A stretch of 64,000 bases of DNA from Pirellula sp. (GCA_021299695.1 JAJTEK010000027.1:1-64000); one strand, 5' to 3'; positions 8,187 through 18,379 are shown, counted from the stretch's first letter. The notes: generated by a model not told the origin, from the letters alone. Numbers and translations are program-made.

Positions 8187-11100
8187 ATGCATCGAATCCC
8201 TAAGGCTTGCCTTTTGAATCGTCTGCTCTCCGTGGGGATGTCCGTGGTCGCCACAGGAGCCGTCAGCAGTTGTCTTTGGGCCGAGGAACTCGATCAGAGG
8301 GCCGCCGAACCGAAGTCACCGCCAGAGTGGTACGGGCAGACGATTCGGTCCTCGGCTTGGCGATCTCCAGCGGACGAACAAGCAGGCTTCCATGTCCCCG
8401 AGGGGTTTGCAGTCGAGTTGGTTGCAAGTGAACCGCAAATAGCCAAGCCCATGAACATGGCTTTTGATGCGCGGGGTCGTTTGTGGCTGACCCAAAGCGT
8501 GCTCTATCCGTTTCCTGCGAAAGCCGATACGCCCAGCTCCGATACGCCCAGTTCCGAAGCGACCAGTTCCGATGCAATTGTGGTCCTTGAGGACAAAGAC
8601 TCCAACGGCACGATGGAAACCAAGACCGTGTTTGCCGATGGTTTGAACATACCGATTGGACTATTGCCTTACCAAGACGGCGTGATCGCCTTTTCGATCC
8701 CCAATCTCTACCATTTGAGGGATACCGATGGCGATGGGGTCTGCGACGAGCGCAAGGTGATCCTTGGACCATTCGACACGACGCGCGATACGCACGGGAT
8801 GGTCAATGCGCTCCGCGATGGGCAGGACGGCTGGATCTACGCTTGCCATGGCTTCAACAACGTCTCAAAAATCTCGGGGACCGACGGCCATGCGATCGAG
8901 ATGACCAGCGGGAACGTCTTTCGATTCCGGCCCGATGGAAGCCGAGTTGAGTTGTACACCCAGGGACAAGTCAATCCGTTTGGGATGACCAGGGACAAGT
9001 ATGGGTTTTGGTTTTCGGCCGATTGCCATAGCAAACCGATCACACAATTGCTCCGAGGTGGCTGCTATCCGAGTTTCGGTCGCCCGCATGATGGACTCGG
9101 GTTTGTCCCCTCGACGATGGAACATTTGCATGGGAGCACGGCCATTTCCGGGGTCGCTTACGTCGCCGGGACTTCGTTCCCGCAGGCCTTTGAAGGGAAT
9201 TTGCTCAGCGGCAACGTCATGACCTGCAGGATCAATCGCAACGGGCTTGAGTATTTCGGAGCGACGGCCAAGGCCGTCGAGTTGCCCGACCTCTTGACCA
9301 GCGAGGACCCTTGGTTTCGACCTGTCGACCTTCAGTTCGGCCCCGATGGATGTTTGTATGTTGCGGATTTCTACAACAAGGTCATCGGGCATTACGAAGT
9401 CCCGTTGGACCATCCGGATAGGGATCGGACCAGCGGGCGAATCTGGAGGATTCGGTACGTCGCTCAAGATCCGTCCAATGGCCCCAAGCCCCCAGCCCCC
9501 CGAGTCCAAGACGCAATCGGGGCGATTCGACCCTCCGAGCGGACTTACCAAGAGTCCATCGCGATTCTCGCCAAGCCGGTCGCTCAGGCGTCCGATCCGG
9601 ATTCGGCGATCGAGCGGCTCAGAGCCGTCGAGCGACTCGGTCAGATCGGAACCCTTGCCGATGCGGTTAGTCTTTTGGATCGGGTTCGTAGCGTCGATCA
9701 ACGCGATGCGATTCTCAAGCAAGCCCATTGGATCGCCTTGCGAGACATCCTAGGGCGCGAAGCAAAGCAGTCCGACGCATTCCCCGAGGAAGGGTTGATC
9801 GGTACGGAACTTGGCACCGACCGCTACCAACAGCGCATCGAGGACTTGCTCAAGGTCCTTCAAGCCGTCAAGGATCCCAGTGCGGCTCGCTGGTCGTTGG
9901 ATCTGATCGAAATCGCATCAAAGAAGTCAGGGCCAGGGCCCAAGACGGCCTGGCTCAAGGACGCACTGCTTGGTGTCGCAACGGCAGTCGACGAAAGCCA
10001 AATCCCTCGGGTTTTGCAATTGATCGATACGATGCTTGAGGAATCATCGACCAAGGCCGAGCAAATCCTTTTGATTGCCGAGTCGCAAAAACAGCGCAAC
10101 GGTAAGCTATCCCCCATCCTTGTCGAGTTGGGTCAGCAGTCTCTATCGCAAGCAGCAGGGGCATGGTTAACCCAAGCGGCAGCCGAAGATGTTCGACTAA
10201 CCGGATGGACTGCCCTTTCGGCCAAAGGTCGGGATGTACGTCCCTGGCCACTTGAGCAGCGTTCGCTCCAGGCAGAGAGCCACCCCAAGCCCCGAGAGCT
10301 GCCCGAGGGAAAAATACCGTTTTGGAGCAGCCTAGGGCTTACCGAACGCTACCAGGGAACTTGGAGCAGCGGGGTTTTCCTCGCCAAGGAAAGCTTGTCG
10401 TTTTGGGTCGTCGGTCATGATGGGAACCCCAATGAGCCCGAGCGGAAAGAGAATTATGTCCGCGTTTTGGTCGCCGGTTCACAGACGGGTGATTGGAGCG
10501 AGATTTATCGCGTTTATGCCCCTCGCAACGATGCGGCCCGGTATGTCCAAATCGATTTATCGCAGCACAAGGGTCAGTCGGTACGTATCGAGGTCGTCGA
10601 TGGATGCGGACAGGACAGTTATGCGTGGATTGGGATCGCCGATGTTTCTGAGCCAGGTTTAAAACGATCTGTCTTGCGGGACCGCTTCGACTCGATGGTC
10701 CGTTTAGCCAAGTGTTTTGGCTCATCGATCGTCGCTTTGGAACCATCGAGCCGGGCCGACTTCCTCTCCCAATGGCGGCAGCTCATAAAATCCGATCGAC
10801 TCGATTGCTTTTGTAAAGCGAACTTGCAACAATGGGTGCAAGGCCAAGAGCAACCGGTCCTTTCGGAGTTGGTTTCTTTGGTTGTCGAACGGGGTTTGGA
10901 GGATTTGCTGACCAAGCCGTATTTGCTGAACAAGCCGGATTTGCCGAACGGGCTAACGGCAAGCAAAGAGGGCAAGTCCTGGAGTTTCGATTGGGACTGG
11001 AGTACTGGGTCGGAAGAAACGCTTGGTGTTTTGTCGGAAGCTTTCGGAAAGAGGGCCGATGCAGCAACCCAGGAGGAACTGGTTTTGCGATGGTCGCGCC

Positions 11101-11726
11101 ACAGGGGTTCGATTGCGTTGATAGAAAGTTTGATACGGCGTGGGGCGTTGTCGAAAGAAACGCTTCGGGTCTTGCCCGCCTCCTGGTGGGACGCATTATC
11201 GGAGTCCAATGCCAAGCGGTTTTCGGATTTGAAGCCGCAGGGGGAGACCGATACGGCCCGCGCGGTGTTGGTCCAGAACAAGGCCCAGGCGGTCAAGCAG
11301 CTTGCAAGCGATCCGATGGTTGGAAAAAGGGTCTTCCAGGAACGATGCGCCACGTGCCATCAGCTTGGAGGCGTCGGTAAGGTCATCGGACCGCAGCTCG
11401 ATGGAGCGGTGGTGCGGACCGTAGAGAGGTTGTGCGAGGACATCCTGTGGCCCAACCGCAATGTGGACGAGGCGTTTCGAATCACCAATGTATTGATGGA
11501 GGATGGAGAGACAATATCGGGTTTGATACTCGATCGGACCGACAGTTCACTCGAGGTAGTCGACCAGGCAGGCAAATCCCAACGGTTTGCCCGCAGTGAG
11601 ATCGAGCAAGAAAAGATCAGCAAATTGTCCCTCATGCCGGGGAACTTTGAGGAACTCATCAGCGACGCGGAGCTCGCATCCTTGATCGGCTATTTGAAGT
11701 CGCAGCAACCCGAAAAGAAACCTTAG
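8187..11726 (+). CDS. PVC-type membrane-bound dehydrogenase-like protein with HEAT-like middle and C-terminal cytochrome c domain
   Basis: 1179 residues from ATG 8187; a start at 8169 is in frame but would precede the signal peptide needlessly. A signal peptide covers about residues 1-32. A beta-propeller (PVC-type N-terminal domain: VPEGFAVELVASEP, WLTQSVLYPF, HGMVNALRDGQDGWIYACHG, FGPDGCLYVADFYNKVIGH) spans about 60-415. A helical repeat region follows, then a domain around 700-830 with galactose-binding or PA14-like strands. The C-terminal cytochrome domain has the haem motif CATCH (Cys1054) and the distal IGPQLDG stretch. These proteins are thought to be periplasmic, sugar- or alcohol-oxidising electron-transfer enzymes; the substrate is unknown. 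A related protein is at 41581-44901. The next gene starts 12 bp after its stop. Confidence 0.88.
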   Translation: MHRIPKACLLNRLLSVGMSVVATGAVSSCLWAEELDQRAAEPKSPPEWYGQTIRSSAWRSPADEQAGFHVPEGFAVELVASEPQIAKPMNMAFDARGRLWLTQSVLYPFPAKADTPSSDTPSSEATSSDAIVVLEDKDSNGTMETKTVFADGLNIPIGLLPYQDGVIAFSIPNLYHLRDTDGDGVCDERKVILGPFDTTRDTHGMVNALRDGQDGWIYACHGFNNVSKISGTDGHAIEMTSGNVFRFRPDGSRVELYTQGQVNPFGMTRDKYGFWFSADCHSKPITQLLRGGCYPSFGRPHDGLGFVPSTMEHLHGSTAISGVAYVAGTSFPQAFEGNLLSGNVMTCRINRNGLEYFGATAKAVELPDLLTSEDPWFRPVDLQFGPDGCLYVADFYNKVIGHYEVPLDHPDRDRTSGRIWRIRYVAQDPSNGPKPPAPRVQDAIGAIRPSERTYQESIAILAKPVAQASDPDSAIERLRAVERLGQIGTLADAVSLLDRVRSVDQRDAILKQAHWIALRDILGREAKQSDAFPEEGLIGTELGTDRYQQRIEDLLKVLQAVKDPSAARWSLDLIEIASKKSGPGPKTAWLKDALLGVATAVDESQIPRVLQLIDTMLEESSTKAEQILLIAESQKQRNGKLSPILVELGQQSLSQAAGAWLTQAAAEDVRLTGWTALSAKGRDVRPWPLEQRSLQAESHPKPRELPEGKIPFWSSLGLTERYQGTWSSGVFLAKESLSFWVVGHDGNPNEPERKENYVRVLVAGSQTGDWSEIYRVYAPRNDAARYVQIDLSQHKGQSVRIEVVDGCGQDSYAWIGIADVSEPGLKRSVLRDRFDSMVRLAKCFGSSIVALEPSSRADFLSQWRQLIKSDRLDCFCKANLQQWVQGQEQPVLSELVSLVVERGLEDLLTKPYLLNKPDLPNGLTASKEGKSWSFDWDWSTGSEETLGVLSEAFGKRADAATQEELVLRWSRHRGSIALIESLIRRGALSKETLRVLPASWWDALSESNAKRFSDLKPQGETDTARAVLVQNKAQAVKQLASDPMVGKRVFQERCATCHQLGGVGKVIGPQLDGAVVRTVERLCEDILWPNRNVDEAFRITNVLMEDGETISGLILDRTDSSLEVVDQAGKSQRFARSEIEQEKISKLSLMPGNFEELISDAELASLIGYLKSQQPEKKP

Positions 11727-11738
11727 TCTCCAGAACCT

Positions 11739-13046
11739 ATGTTCCGGTTCATTCACGCCGCCGACATCCATCTCGACAGTCCACTGCTGGGACTGAGAGC
11801 TTACGACTCTGCCCCCATCGAACGGTTGCGGACCGCTCCGCGTCGAGCGCTAGAGAACTTGGTAGATCTTGCGATTCGGACCAAAGTCGACTTTCTTCTC
11901 ATCGCGGGTGATGTTTTCGACGGGGACTGGAAAGACTACTCGACGGGTCAATTCTTCGTCAAGCAGATGGCCAAGCTGCGCGATTGCCGGATACCGGTTT
12001 ACCTGATCGCAGGCAATCACGATGCGGAGAACAAGATGTCCCGCTCGTTGCCTTACCCGGACAACGTGCATGTATTCGAGTCGAGTCATGCGACCACACG
12101 GCGGATCGAATCGATTCAGGTCGCAATCCACGGCCAGAGTTTTGCAACGCAAGCTGTCACTGAAGATCTTTCGATGAATTACCCCGCACAGGTTCCCGGA
12201 TGGTTCAACATCGGGCTTTTGCATACCAGTTGCACGGGTCGCGAAGGGCATGAAAATTATGCTCCCTGCACCCTCGAGGGGCTCGGGACTCGCAATTACG
12301 ATTACTGGGCCTTAGGGCATATCCACAAACGCGAGGTCCTGAGCCAAAAGCCCTGGGTGGTCTTTCCTGGAAACATCCAAGGCCGGCACGCCAAGGAGAC
12401 CGGGCCCAAAGGGTGCTATGTCGTAAGCGTCTCGGACCAGCAAGCGATCGAGGCAACCTTTGAACCCCTCGATGTGCTCCGCTGGGAGACCATCGCCTTG
12501 GATGTCGGACCGATCGGCGATTTGGGCGAACTGCCGAACTTGTTCAAAACCTCCTTGCAAGAGACCATCGATCTTTGCGAGGATCGGTTGCTTGCCCTTC
12601 GCATCGAGCTTCAGGGCCAAAGCCCCCTTCATCGTAAATTTCGAGTCGAACGCGAGCATATCCTCCAAAGCTGCCAATCGGTCGCGACAGGCTTATCGAT
12701 CGATGGGGTATGGATCGAAAAAGTCCTGTGCAATACGCGCATGCCCAATGAGAGCGACCAGCAGTCTGACGCCTCACAAGACGCGATACGAGCCATTATG
12801 GGGGTCTTTCAAGACGCCAAAACCAATCCCGATTTCTATAAGCAGCTTCAGTTCGACATGAGCACAGTACGGAGTAAAATCCCCTCGGAGCTGCGAACCG
12901 CCGAACTCGATGGGTACCTCGAGGGATCGTCGGTCCTGCTCGAGCAGGCTCAGGAGCGTTTGCTCGACTTGCTAGGAAGCGAATTTTCGCAAAGCGACTC
13001 TCCGAGAGCCGAGTCCTTGAAAAGCGGTTTGGGGGAAACGCGATGA
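11739..13046 (+). CDS. Metallophosphoesterase of the YhaO/SbcD (Mre11-like) DNA repair nuclease family
   Basis: 435 residues. The calcineurin-like motifs are complete: DIH (9-11), GDVFD (57-61), GNHD (92-95), a histidine in GLLHTS and GHIH (193-196), which together coordinate two metal ions in this family. The C-terminal third is helical and probably contacts the partner ATPase. Length and the early PGWFNIGLLHTS region resemble YhaO of Bacillus more than E. coli SbcD. Its last 4 bp overlap the start of the YhaN/SbcC-like gene (ATGA at 13043-13046), so the two are translationally coupled and probably form one nuclease-ATPase complex. It starts 12 bp after the cytochrome gene, so the three may be co-transcribed. 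Confidence 0.9.
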   Translation: MFRFIHAADIHLDSPLLGLRAYDSAPIERLRTAPRRALENLVDLAIRTKVDFLLIAGDVFDGDWKDYSTGQFFVKQMAKLRDCRIPVYLIAGNHDAENKMSRSLPYPDNVHVFESSHATTRRIESIQVAIHGQSFATQAVTEDLSMNYPAQVPGWFNIGLLHTSCTGREGHENYAPCTLEGLGTRNYDYWALGHIHKREVLSQKPWVVFPGNIQGRHAKETGPKGCYVVSVSDQQAIEATFEPLDVLRWETIALDVGPIGDLGELPNLFKTSLQETIDLCEDRLLALRIELQGQSPLHRKFRVEREHILQSCQSVATGLSIDGVWIEKVLCNTRMPNESDQQSDASQDAIRAIMGVFQDAKTNPDFYKQLQFDMSTVRSKIPSELRTAELDGYLEGSSVLLEQAQERLLDLLGSEFSQSDSPRAESLKSGLGETR

Positions 13047-16000
13047 GGCTACAGCGTTTGGACCTGATGGCATTCGGCCATTTCACCAACTACAGCATCG
13101 ACCTGAGCGCCGGTCGCTATGGGCTCCACATCATTTATGGGCCGAACGAAGCGGGCAAGAGCACCTCGCTGCGGGGCCTGACGGCATTGCTTTTCGGATT
13201 CCCGACCAGGACAGATGACAATTTCAAGCATGCCAACAAGGACCTGCGAGTCGGAGCGATCTTGGAGAATCGCGACGGCAAGGTACTCAGGTGCGTACGT
13301 CGCAAAGCTAGAACCGCGACGCTCCTGCATGCCGAAAGCTCCCAGGAAGTCTCTGATTCGCATTGGGCCGAGTTTTTCCCGAAGATCCAGGAGGATCATT
13401 TCCTGCGAATGTTCGGACTGACCCATGAGTCACTCCGCAAGGGTGGAGAGGACTTGGTCCGCGGCGGTGGAGATTCAGGCCAAGCCCTCTTTTCGAGCGC
13501 CTCGGGGATCGCCAATTTGCAACAGAAACATCAGTCGCTAGAAGATCGCATCGAAGAGCTCTACGGTAAAGCCGGTAGGAAAGGGCGATTGTTTGACAAG
13601 CTCAAGCAGTACAAAGCGCTGCGAGACGACGAGAAAAAAGTAGCCATGTCGATGGATCAGTGGCGGAGGCTCGAGAATCAGCTCAAGGAGTCCAAGGACC
13701 AGCTCGAGGAGTACAGGACCCAAAGCGATGCGGTGCAAAGGCAGTTGCTCGAAGCGCAGAGAATCCAACGTTCGATCCCGACGGTCGCCAAATATCTCGA
13801 ACGCCTTCGAGCCATCTCGACGCTTGGAGCCGCCGCGAAACTGCCTCGTGATTTTGAAGAGCGCGTGCAAAAAGTGCTCGGAGCAAAAGCTGAAAAACAA
13901 GTCGCCTCTGAGGAGATCGCCAACCAATTGCGAAGCATCGAATCGGAACTTGCAAAGATCCCCGAGAGTATCTGGGATGACGAGCAAGAGGCTAAGGTCC
14001 GAAGTTTGCTCTCCGAGCTAGGAATCTACCTGCAAGCCCTCGAGGAGCTTCCCAAGTTGAAGATCCAGAGTGAGCAATTAGCGCGACGAGCCGAACAGAA
14101 ATGGGACGAGATCGGCAAACTCGATACGCTTCGCGATAAGCTGGAAAAGCAAAAGATTCCGCTTTCGCACAAGAAGTGGATCGGGACTTTGGCCAAGCAG
14201 TACGAAGCCTTAGAAAAGCAAGTCTCCGACCGGAAACTCAGGCTATCGAAACTTAAGAAACGGCTCGACGAGGACCAGAACTCCGAGTTGCTCCCGCTCA
14301 GCGATGAGTCGTTGAAGATGCTCGAGCAAAGGATCCATCAATACAGGCCCTTGGCAGGTCAATCCGATCCCTTGGCCGCGTTGCTCATGGAAAGCCAACG
14401 AGGACAAGATCGCTTAGAGAAAGGAATTCAAAGATGGAGAATTCCCTGTCAAACAGCCGAAGAGTTGGTCCGATTTCCCGTCGCAAGTCTCCCATCGATC
14501 GAGCGATGGGAAAAGGAGCTCGACAAGCGGCAGGAGGCTCTGGAAAAAGCCAGATCGGAACTTAGCTCGCAGGATCGCAAGAGGTCGGCCAAGCAGCGCG
14601 AATGGGACCGCGAAACCAAGAAAATTCGCGTTCCCACCAGGCAGGAATGGGAAGCCAGCAAGCAGGCACGCGACGGGCTCTTTGGAATGCTCCTCGAGCA
14701 CCGCTCCGGTTCGACCGAGCGGTGGAACGAACTGTCGGAGGCTTACGCAGCCAGCGTGCAATCAGCTGATGCGATGGCCGCCGAACTGCTGGATCAAGCC
14801 GAGTTGGTCGCACAGCGCGAGCAGTTGCAAGAGGCGATCCTTGAGCTCGAAGCCCAAGTGGCCGAGTGGTCCCTTGCATGCCAAGAACGCGAAAGCGAGT
14901 TGACGGTTGGCCAGCAAGCTTGGCAAGCCTTTCTTTCCGAGCATCGGATCGCAGTGGAAACTCCCACCGAAGCATCGGAATGGAGTCAGGCAGTCAGTTC
15001 CCTGCAGCGAGAGGCGCAGGATTTGCTCGACAAGAGGATTCGCATCGAGCAGATGGAAACGGCGATCCAACAGGCGATTTCGGTTTTGAATAAGTCTTTG
15101 GCCGCATGCGGATTTGCAGCCGAACCTTGCGACGGACTCGACCGGGCCTTGACCCGGGCCGAGTTGGTTTTGAACAAAGCCAATGAGGCTCGTGGGAAAG
15201 CCGAGGCCATCGAGGGTCAGCGCCAGTTGAATTTGCAGGAGTACCGGGATCAGACCAGCGAAATCCAGGGGCTTGAGGATCAGTTCAAGGAGCTCAAAAC
15301 CCAGTGGTTTGACGCATTGGCAGACATCGCTTTGCCCGACGATGCCACTCCGGTCGAAGTCCAAACGATCCTCGACCAAGTCACCGAATTGCAGCAGACG
15401 ACCGACGAAATCGAAGCGACCCGAACCCGCTTGCGCGAGAATCAAGAGCGAATCGATCGCTACGAATCAGCCCTAAGACCCCTGCTCGATTGGTTGGCCG
15501 GCGCGAGTCCTGAATCGGCAGATGCAATCTCCGCACTGACTACGACGGAGTCCAAAGTCCGGTGGCTTGAACGCCAGAGCAAGCTTTCCAGCCAAGAAAA
15601 AGAAAAACGGGTGACACTCGAGACGCTGAAAAAAACGGCGCAAGAGCAGTTGGATCAAGTTTCCGGCGGGATTCGTCTTTTGGATCGTGAACTCGAGCAG
15701 ATGCAAGAGATCGCAGAGGCTCAAAACCAGGAGCAACTACGGGAGTTGGCTCGCAATTCGCGAGAGTACCACTTGCTCGATGTAGACCGAAAAGAACTTC
15801 AAGAGAGGCTTTTTGCCGAATGCAACAGTCGCGATATCGACCAATTTGTTCAGCGGGTCGAACAAGCCGATGCAGATCAAATCACCATTGATATCAAGCA
15901 CCTGAGCGAAGAGATCCGCAGGATCGATCAAGCTCGCGAGGAAGCGATTCGAGCCACCAGCGCGTTGCAACGAGACTACGATCAATTAGATACAAGCGGC

Positions 16001-16567
16001 AGAGCAGCGATGCTTGCCACGCAGGCGAGTGGCGTGGGACTTGAGATCGAGGAAGCTGTCCAAGAGTTGGCGACCTTGCGGCTCGCCTCGGCAGCCTTGA
16101 CCGCTGGCATCGAACGCTACCGATCTGCCAACGAGGACCCGATCCTGAAGTTAGCTAGCGAATCCTTTCGCCAAATGACGCTAGGCCGATTCCGTGGAAT
16201 CGAGATATCGCTTGACGATGCGGGCAAGCACCTATTGGTCGGAAGAAGAGCGGAGGATGGTCCTGGATCCGAGGTCCTCGTCGAACAGATGAGTGATGGA
16301 ACGCGGGACCAGTTGTATCTGGCTCTGAGGCTCGCGAGCCTCGAGCAATGGAGCAAGGTGCACGAGCCACTGCCGTTGGTCGTGGATGATATTTTGGTCC
16401 ATTTCGACGACCAACGGTCGGTCGAAACGCTCAAGCAACTCGTGCGAATATCGTCCCAATCCCAGGTGATTTTCTTTACCCACCACCAGCACTTGTTGGA
16501 TTTAGCCCGAGAGACCCTGCCGATCGATCAGGTATTCTTTCACGAGTTGGCTAATGCAAGCGGTTGA
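13043..16567 (+). CDS. SMC-like coiled-coil ATPase of the YhaN/SbcC (Rad50-like) family
   Basis: 1174 residues. The N-terminal ATPase half has Walker A GPNEAGKS at residues 33-40 and a Q-loop region. A very long charged coiled coil (about 170-1020) follows. The C-terminal half has the ABC signature MSDGTRDQ and Walker B LPLVVDDILVHFDD at about 1080-1120. The short N-terminal AAA part starting MRLQRLDLMAFGHF is typical of YhaN-type partners of YhaO. I see no CxxC zinc hook in the coiled coil, in line with YhaN and unlike Rad50/SbcC. Expected role: ATP-driven processing of DNA ends with the preceding nuclease. No terminator with a T tract is visible after it. Confidence 0.9.
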   Translation: MRLQRLDLMAFGHFTNYSIDLSAGRYGLHIIYGPNEAGKSTSLRGLTALLFGFPTRTDDNFKHANKDLRVGAILENRDGKVLRCVRRKARTATLLHAESSQEVSDSHWAEFFPKIQEDHFLRMFGLTHESLRKGGEDLVRGGGDSGQALFSSASGIANLQQKHQSLEDRIEELYGKAGRKGRLFDKLKQYKALRDDEKKVAMSMDQWRRLENQLKESKDQLEEYRTQSDAVQRQLLEAQRIQRSIPTVAKYLERLRAISTLGAAAKLPRDFEERVQKVLGAKAEKQVASEEIANQLRSIESELAKIPESIWDDEQEAKVRSLLSELGIYLQALEELPKLKIQSEQLARRAEQKWDEIGKLDTLRDKLEKQKIPLSHKKWIGTLAKQYEALEKQVSDRKLRLSKLKKRLDEDQNSELLPLSDESLKMLEQRIHQYRPLAGQSDPLAALLMESQRGQDRLEKGIQRWRIPCQTAEELVRFPVASLPSIERWEKELDKRQEALEKARSELSSQDRKRSAKQREWDRETKKIRVPTRQEWEASKQARDGLFGMLLEHRSGSTERWNELSEAYAASVQSADAMAAELLDQAELVAQREQLQEAILELEAQVAEWSLACQERESELTVGQQAWQAFLSEHRIAVETPTEASEWSQAVSSLQREAQDLLDKRIRIEQMETAIQQAISVLNKSLAACGFAAEPCDGLDRALTRAELVLNKANEARGKAEAIEGQRQLNLQEYRDQTSEIQGLEDQFKELKTQWFDALADIALPDDATPVEVQTILDQVTELQQTTDEIEATRTRLRENQERIDRYESALRPLLDWLAGASPESADAISALTTTESKVRWLERQSKLSSQEKEKRVTLETLKKTAQEQLDQVSGGIRLLDRELEQMQEIAEAQNQEQLRELARNSREYHLLDVDRKELQERLFAECNSRDIDQFVQRVEQADADQITIDIKHLSEEIRRIDQAREEAIRATSALQRDYDQLDTSGRAAMLATQASGVGLEIEEAVQELATLRLASAALTAGIERYRSANEDPILKLASESFRQMTLGRFRGIEISLDDAGKHLLVGRRAEDGPGSEVLVEQMSDGTRDQLYLALRLASLEQWSKVHEPLPLVVDDILVHFDDQRSVETLKQLVRISSQSQVIFFTHHQHLLDLARETLPIDQVFFHELANASG

Positions 16568-16673
16568 ATCACCGGTGAGCCAATGCGTCATGAAAGATCG
16601 AAGCGAAGAGTCAGGCTATCTAATCGTCTGTCGGGTTTAGTGGAAATATTTGGGCGAGACAAAGTTAGCAGTT

Positions 16674-16696
16674 TTCGGTCTGATCATCAGACCGAA
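16674..16696. repeat. Perfect 23-bp inverted repeat
   Basis: Arms TTCGGTCTGAT and ATCAGACCGAA separated by one base. It lies between convergent genes (YhaN-like and the lipoprotein gene). There is no T tract on either side, so a factor-independent terminator is doubtful; it may act as an mRNA 3' stabiliser or binding site. Confidence 0.6.
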
Positions 16697-16722
16697 CAAA
16701 ACAGCCGAACAGCCGTAAGACG

Positions 16723-16740
16723 CCGACGCTTGCGCGTCGG
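16723..16740. repeat. GC-rich hairpin at the end of the lipoprotein gene
   Basis: CCGACGC, loop TTGC, GCGTCGG: seven perfect pairs in 18 bp, four bases beyond the stop codon of the minus-strand lipoprotein gene. It could stop or stabilise the minus-strand transcript; the T run of a classical terminator is absent. Confidence 0.5.
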
Positions 16741-16743
16741 GAC

Positions 16744-17283
16744 TTACTTCCCTTCCGAGACGCTCGAGCAGTCGCTTTTGAGATCCAAATCCAACGAACT
16801 GGTCGCTCCGGTGATTTGGATGAAATAAGCCGACTTGCGCGAGTAGCACTCGGGTACCTTCGGTCCTGCGGAGGATTGCTCTGCCGTGGGGGCGGCTCGG
16901 TCGGGGTCATCCTGCTCGCCCTCGGATGCACCCTGGGAGTCCGTTGTTGACGATTCCGACTTCTGTTTAGGAAGGACACGCAAGAGTTTGCGTCCGGGGA
17001 TGATCCCAGCAGTTCGGCTGTCGAACATCAAGGAAAATCGTCCCGAGTCGTTGGTTGTCCCGTAGGAGTAGATCGAGGTTTCAGGATTCTCAAAACGTAC
17101 TTCAACATTCGACAGAGGTGCGCCGTCGAGTTTGAGAGTACCAGAGACCTTGACCAATCCCAGCGATGCGTAGTTTGGACTGCTCGTCGGTGAGCACCCG
17201 AGGATGGCCATGAGCAGCGCATAGAGCAAGCCGAGGTTGATGAGTGATTTTTTAGTCTTCAAAGTCAAAAGTCTCCGCTCCAT
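16744..17283 (-). CDS. Secreted lipoprotein with carboxypeptidase-regulatory-like (Ig-like) domain
   Basis: 179 residues from ATG 17283. The signal peptide ends in a lipobox (LMAILGC, Cys at about residue 27). The mature part begins with KVSGTLKLDGAPLSNVEVRFENPE, followed by TTNDSGRF. This is the 'V.G.V..DG.P...V.F.P......T...G.F' pattern of carboxypeptidase regulatory-like domains common in planctomycete lipoproteins. The C-terminal half is Ser/Glu-rich and low in complexity. The start codon lies inside the end of the upstream DUF1559 gene (32-bp overlap in another frame), a frequent pairing in planctomycetes, and suggests coupled translation. Confidence 0.8.
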   Translation of the reverse strand: MERRLLTLKTKKSLINLGLLYALLMAILGCSPTSSPNYASLGLVKVSGTLKLDGAPLSNVEVRFENPETSIYSYGTTNDSGRFSLMFDSRTAGIIPGRKLLRVLPKQKSESSTTDSQGASEGEQDDPDRAAPTAEQSSAGPKVPECYSRKSAYFIQITGATSSLDLDLKSDCSSVSEGK

Positions 17284-18193
17284 TTCGGGAACCCACAGCG
17301 CGAATGATCTTGATATCGGTGCTGTCCGATACATAGGTGACAGAACCGTCGGCTTTGCCGAACATCGTTCCGCCAGCGTGGAAGCTACCAAAAGCGACCT
17401 CCATCAAATGTCCCTGGGTGGAGGGATCGATGACCGCAATGTTAGGTTGGACGAGCATGCTACCTGCAGCTTCGGTGAATTCGGTACCTCCAGTTCCTCC
17501 ATCGCAACGGCATGGATCTGCTTGAGGGCTGCCAAAGGCCCACCAATCCATTCCTTGACCGTCTTTGACGAATTCAGGATCGGTACGAGATTCACCGAAG
17601 AGGACCGTCCGGGACAATCCATCGGTGAAATCTCTAAGTTTGATCCGGCTGCACCCGAACATCGCACCGTCGAGGTTCAGCTCTTCGAAGGATTGGGTGT
17701 TGGGCAGCGGGCGGGTCGATGCGTCATCGGAGCTGACACGGCTCCCGCCGTTGGCTCGGTAGCTGATGGGGACGCGGTTAGCGATGCCGTTGTAATTCGC
17801 AGGAGCGAGGTTTGGGCATGAGGGGCACTGTAACATGGAGATTGGAGTTTGGCATGCCCGGTAATTGGGGCTTGCAACATTATCCCAATTCCCGACCCCA
17901 GACTCCGCAAAAATAAGCGTGCTGTAGAGGCTCGCTTGCTCGATCTGTGGCAGGATCGCTGCGCTCCAGAGCGTGCCGTGGTTATTCCAACCCGGAGGGA
18001 GCACCTTGAAGGAGCTTTCGTAATTCAGGGTCGCCAACGAGAGTTGTCGCATGTTGTTCGAGCAGCTCATCCGGCGAGCAGCCTCACGGGCTTGCTGCAC
18101 AGCAGGCAGGAGCAATCCGACGAGAACTCCGATGATAGCGATGACCACAAGCAGTTCCACAAGAGTAAAACCCTTACGACTTCGAAAACGCAT
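17252..18193 (-). CDS. DUF1559 (SBP_bac_10) pseudopilin-like protein
   Basis: 313 residues from ATG 18193. Residues 6-30 are a type IV pilin/pseudopilin N-terminus ([20 protein letters not shown]), with the prepilin peptidase site after Gly and Glu at +5. [15 protein letters not shown] and the long DUF1559 domain follow. Late motifs LRDFTDGLSRTVLFGE and FHAGGTMFGKADGSVTYVSD are typical. Such proteins are expected to be processed by prepilin peptidase and to sit in the inner membrane or in a pseudopilus; the function of the family is not established. It is co-transcribed with the overlapping lipoprotein gene. Three further members are at 36131, 39785 and 60707. Confidence 0.93.
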   Translation of the reverse strand: MRFRSRKGFTLVELLVVIAIIGVLVGLLLPAVQQAREAARRMSCSNNMRQLSLATLNYESSFKVLPPGWNNHGTLWSAAILPQIEQASLYSTLIFAESGVGNWDNVASPNYRACQTPISMLQCPSCPNLAPANYNGIANRVPISYRANGGSRVSSDDASTRPLPNTQSFEELNLDGAMFGCSRIKLRDFTDGLSRTVLFGESRTDPEFVKDGQGMDWWAFGSPQADPCRCDGGTGGTEFTEAAGSMLVQPNIAVIDPSTQGHLMEVAFGSFHAGGTMFGKADGSVTYVSDSTDIKIIRAVGSRNGAETFDFED

Positions 18194-18379
18194 CCTTTAG
18201 ACCTTCGGTTCAGAGAATTGAATGAAGTGGGACGACCACTTCGATGTCAAGTTGCGAAGTATAGAATCACAGTGGATTTCTTGGTCGTACAGAACGATGA
18301 AGGAACCGAGAGGATTCGATGAAGATACTTCGGTTCGTGGTGTCTTACGATCTTTGCTTGGCACCGTCGCAAAGTCATT

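Noticed and set aside
16674-16696. Terminator between the YhaN-like gene and the lipoprotein gene
   Set aside because: Perfect inverted repeat but flanked by A-rich DNA on the wrong side for both strands.
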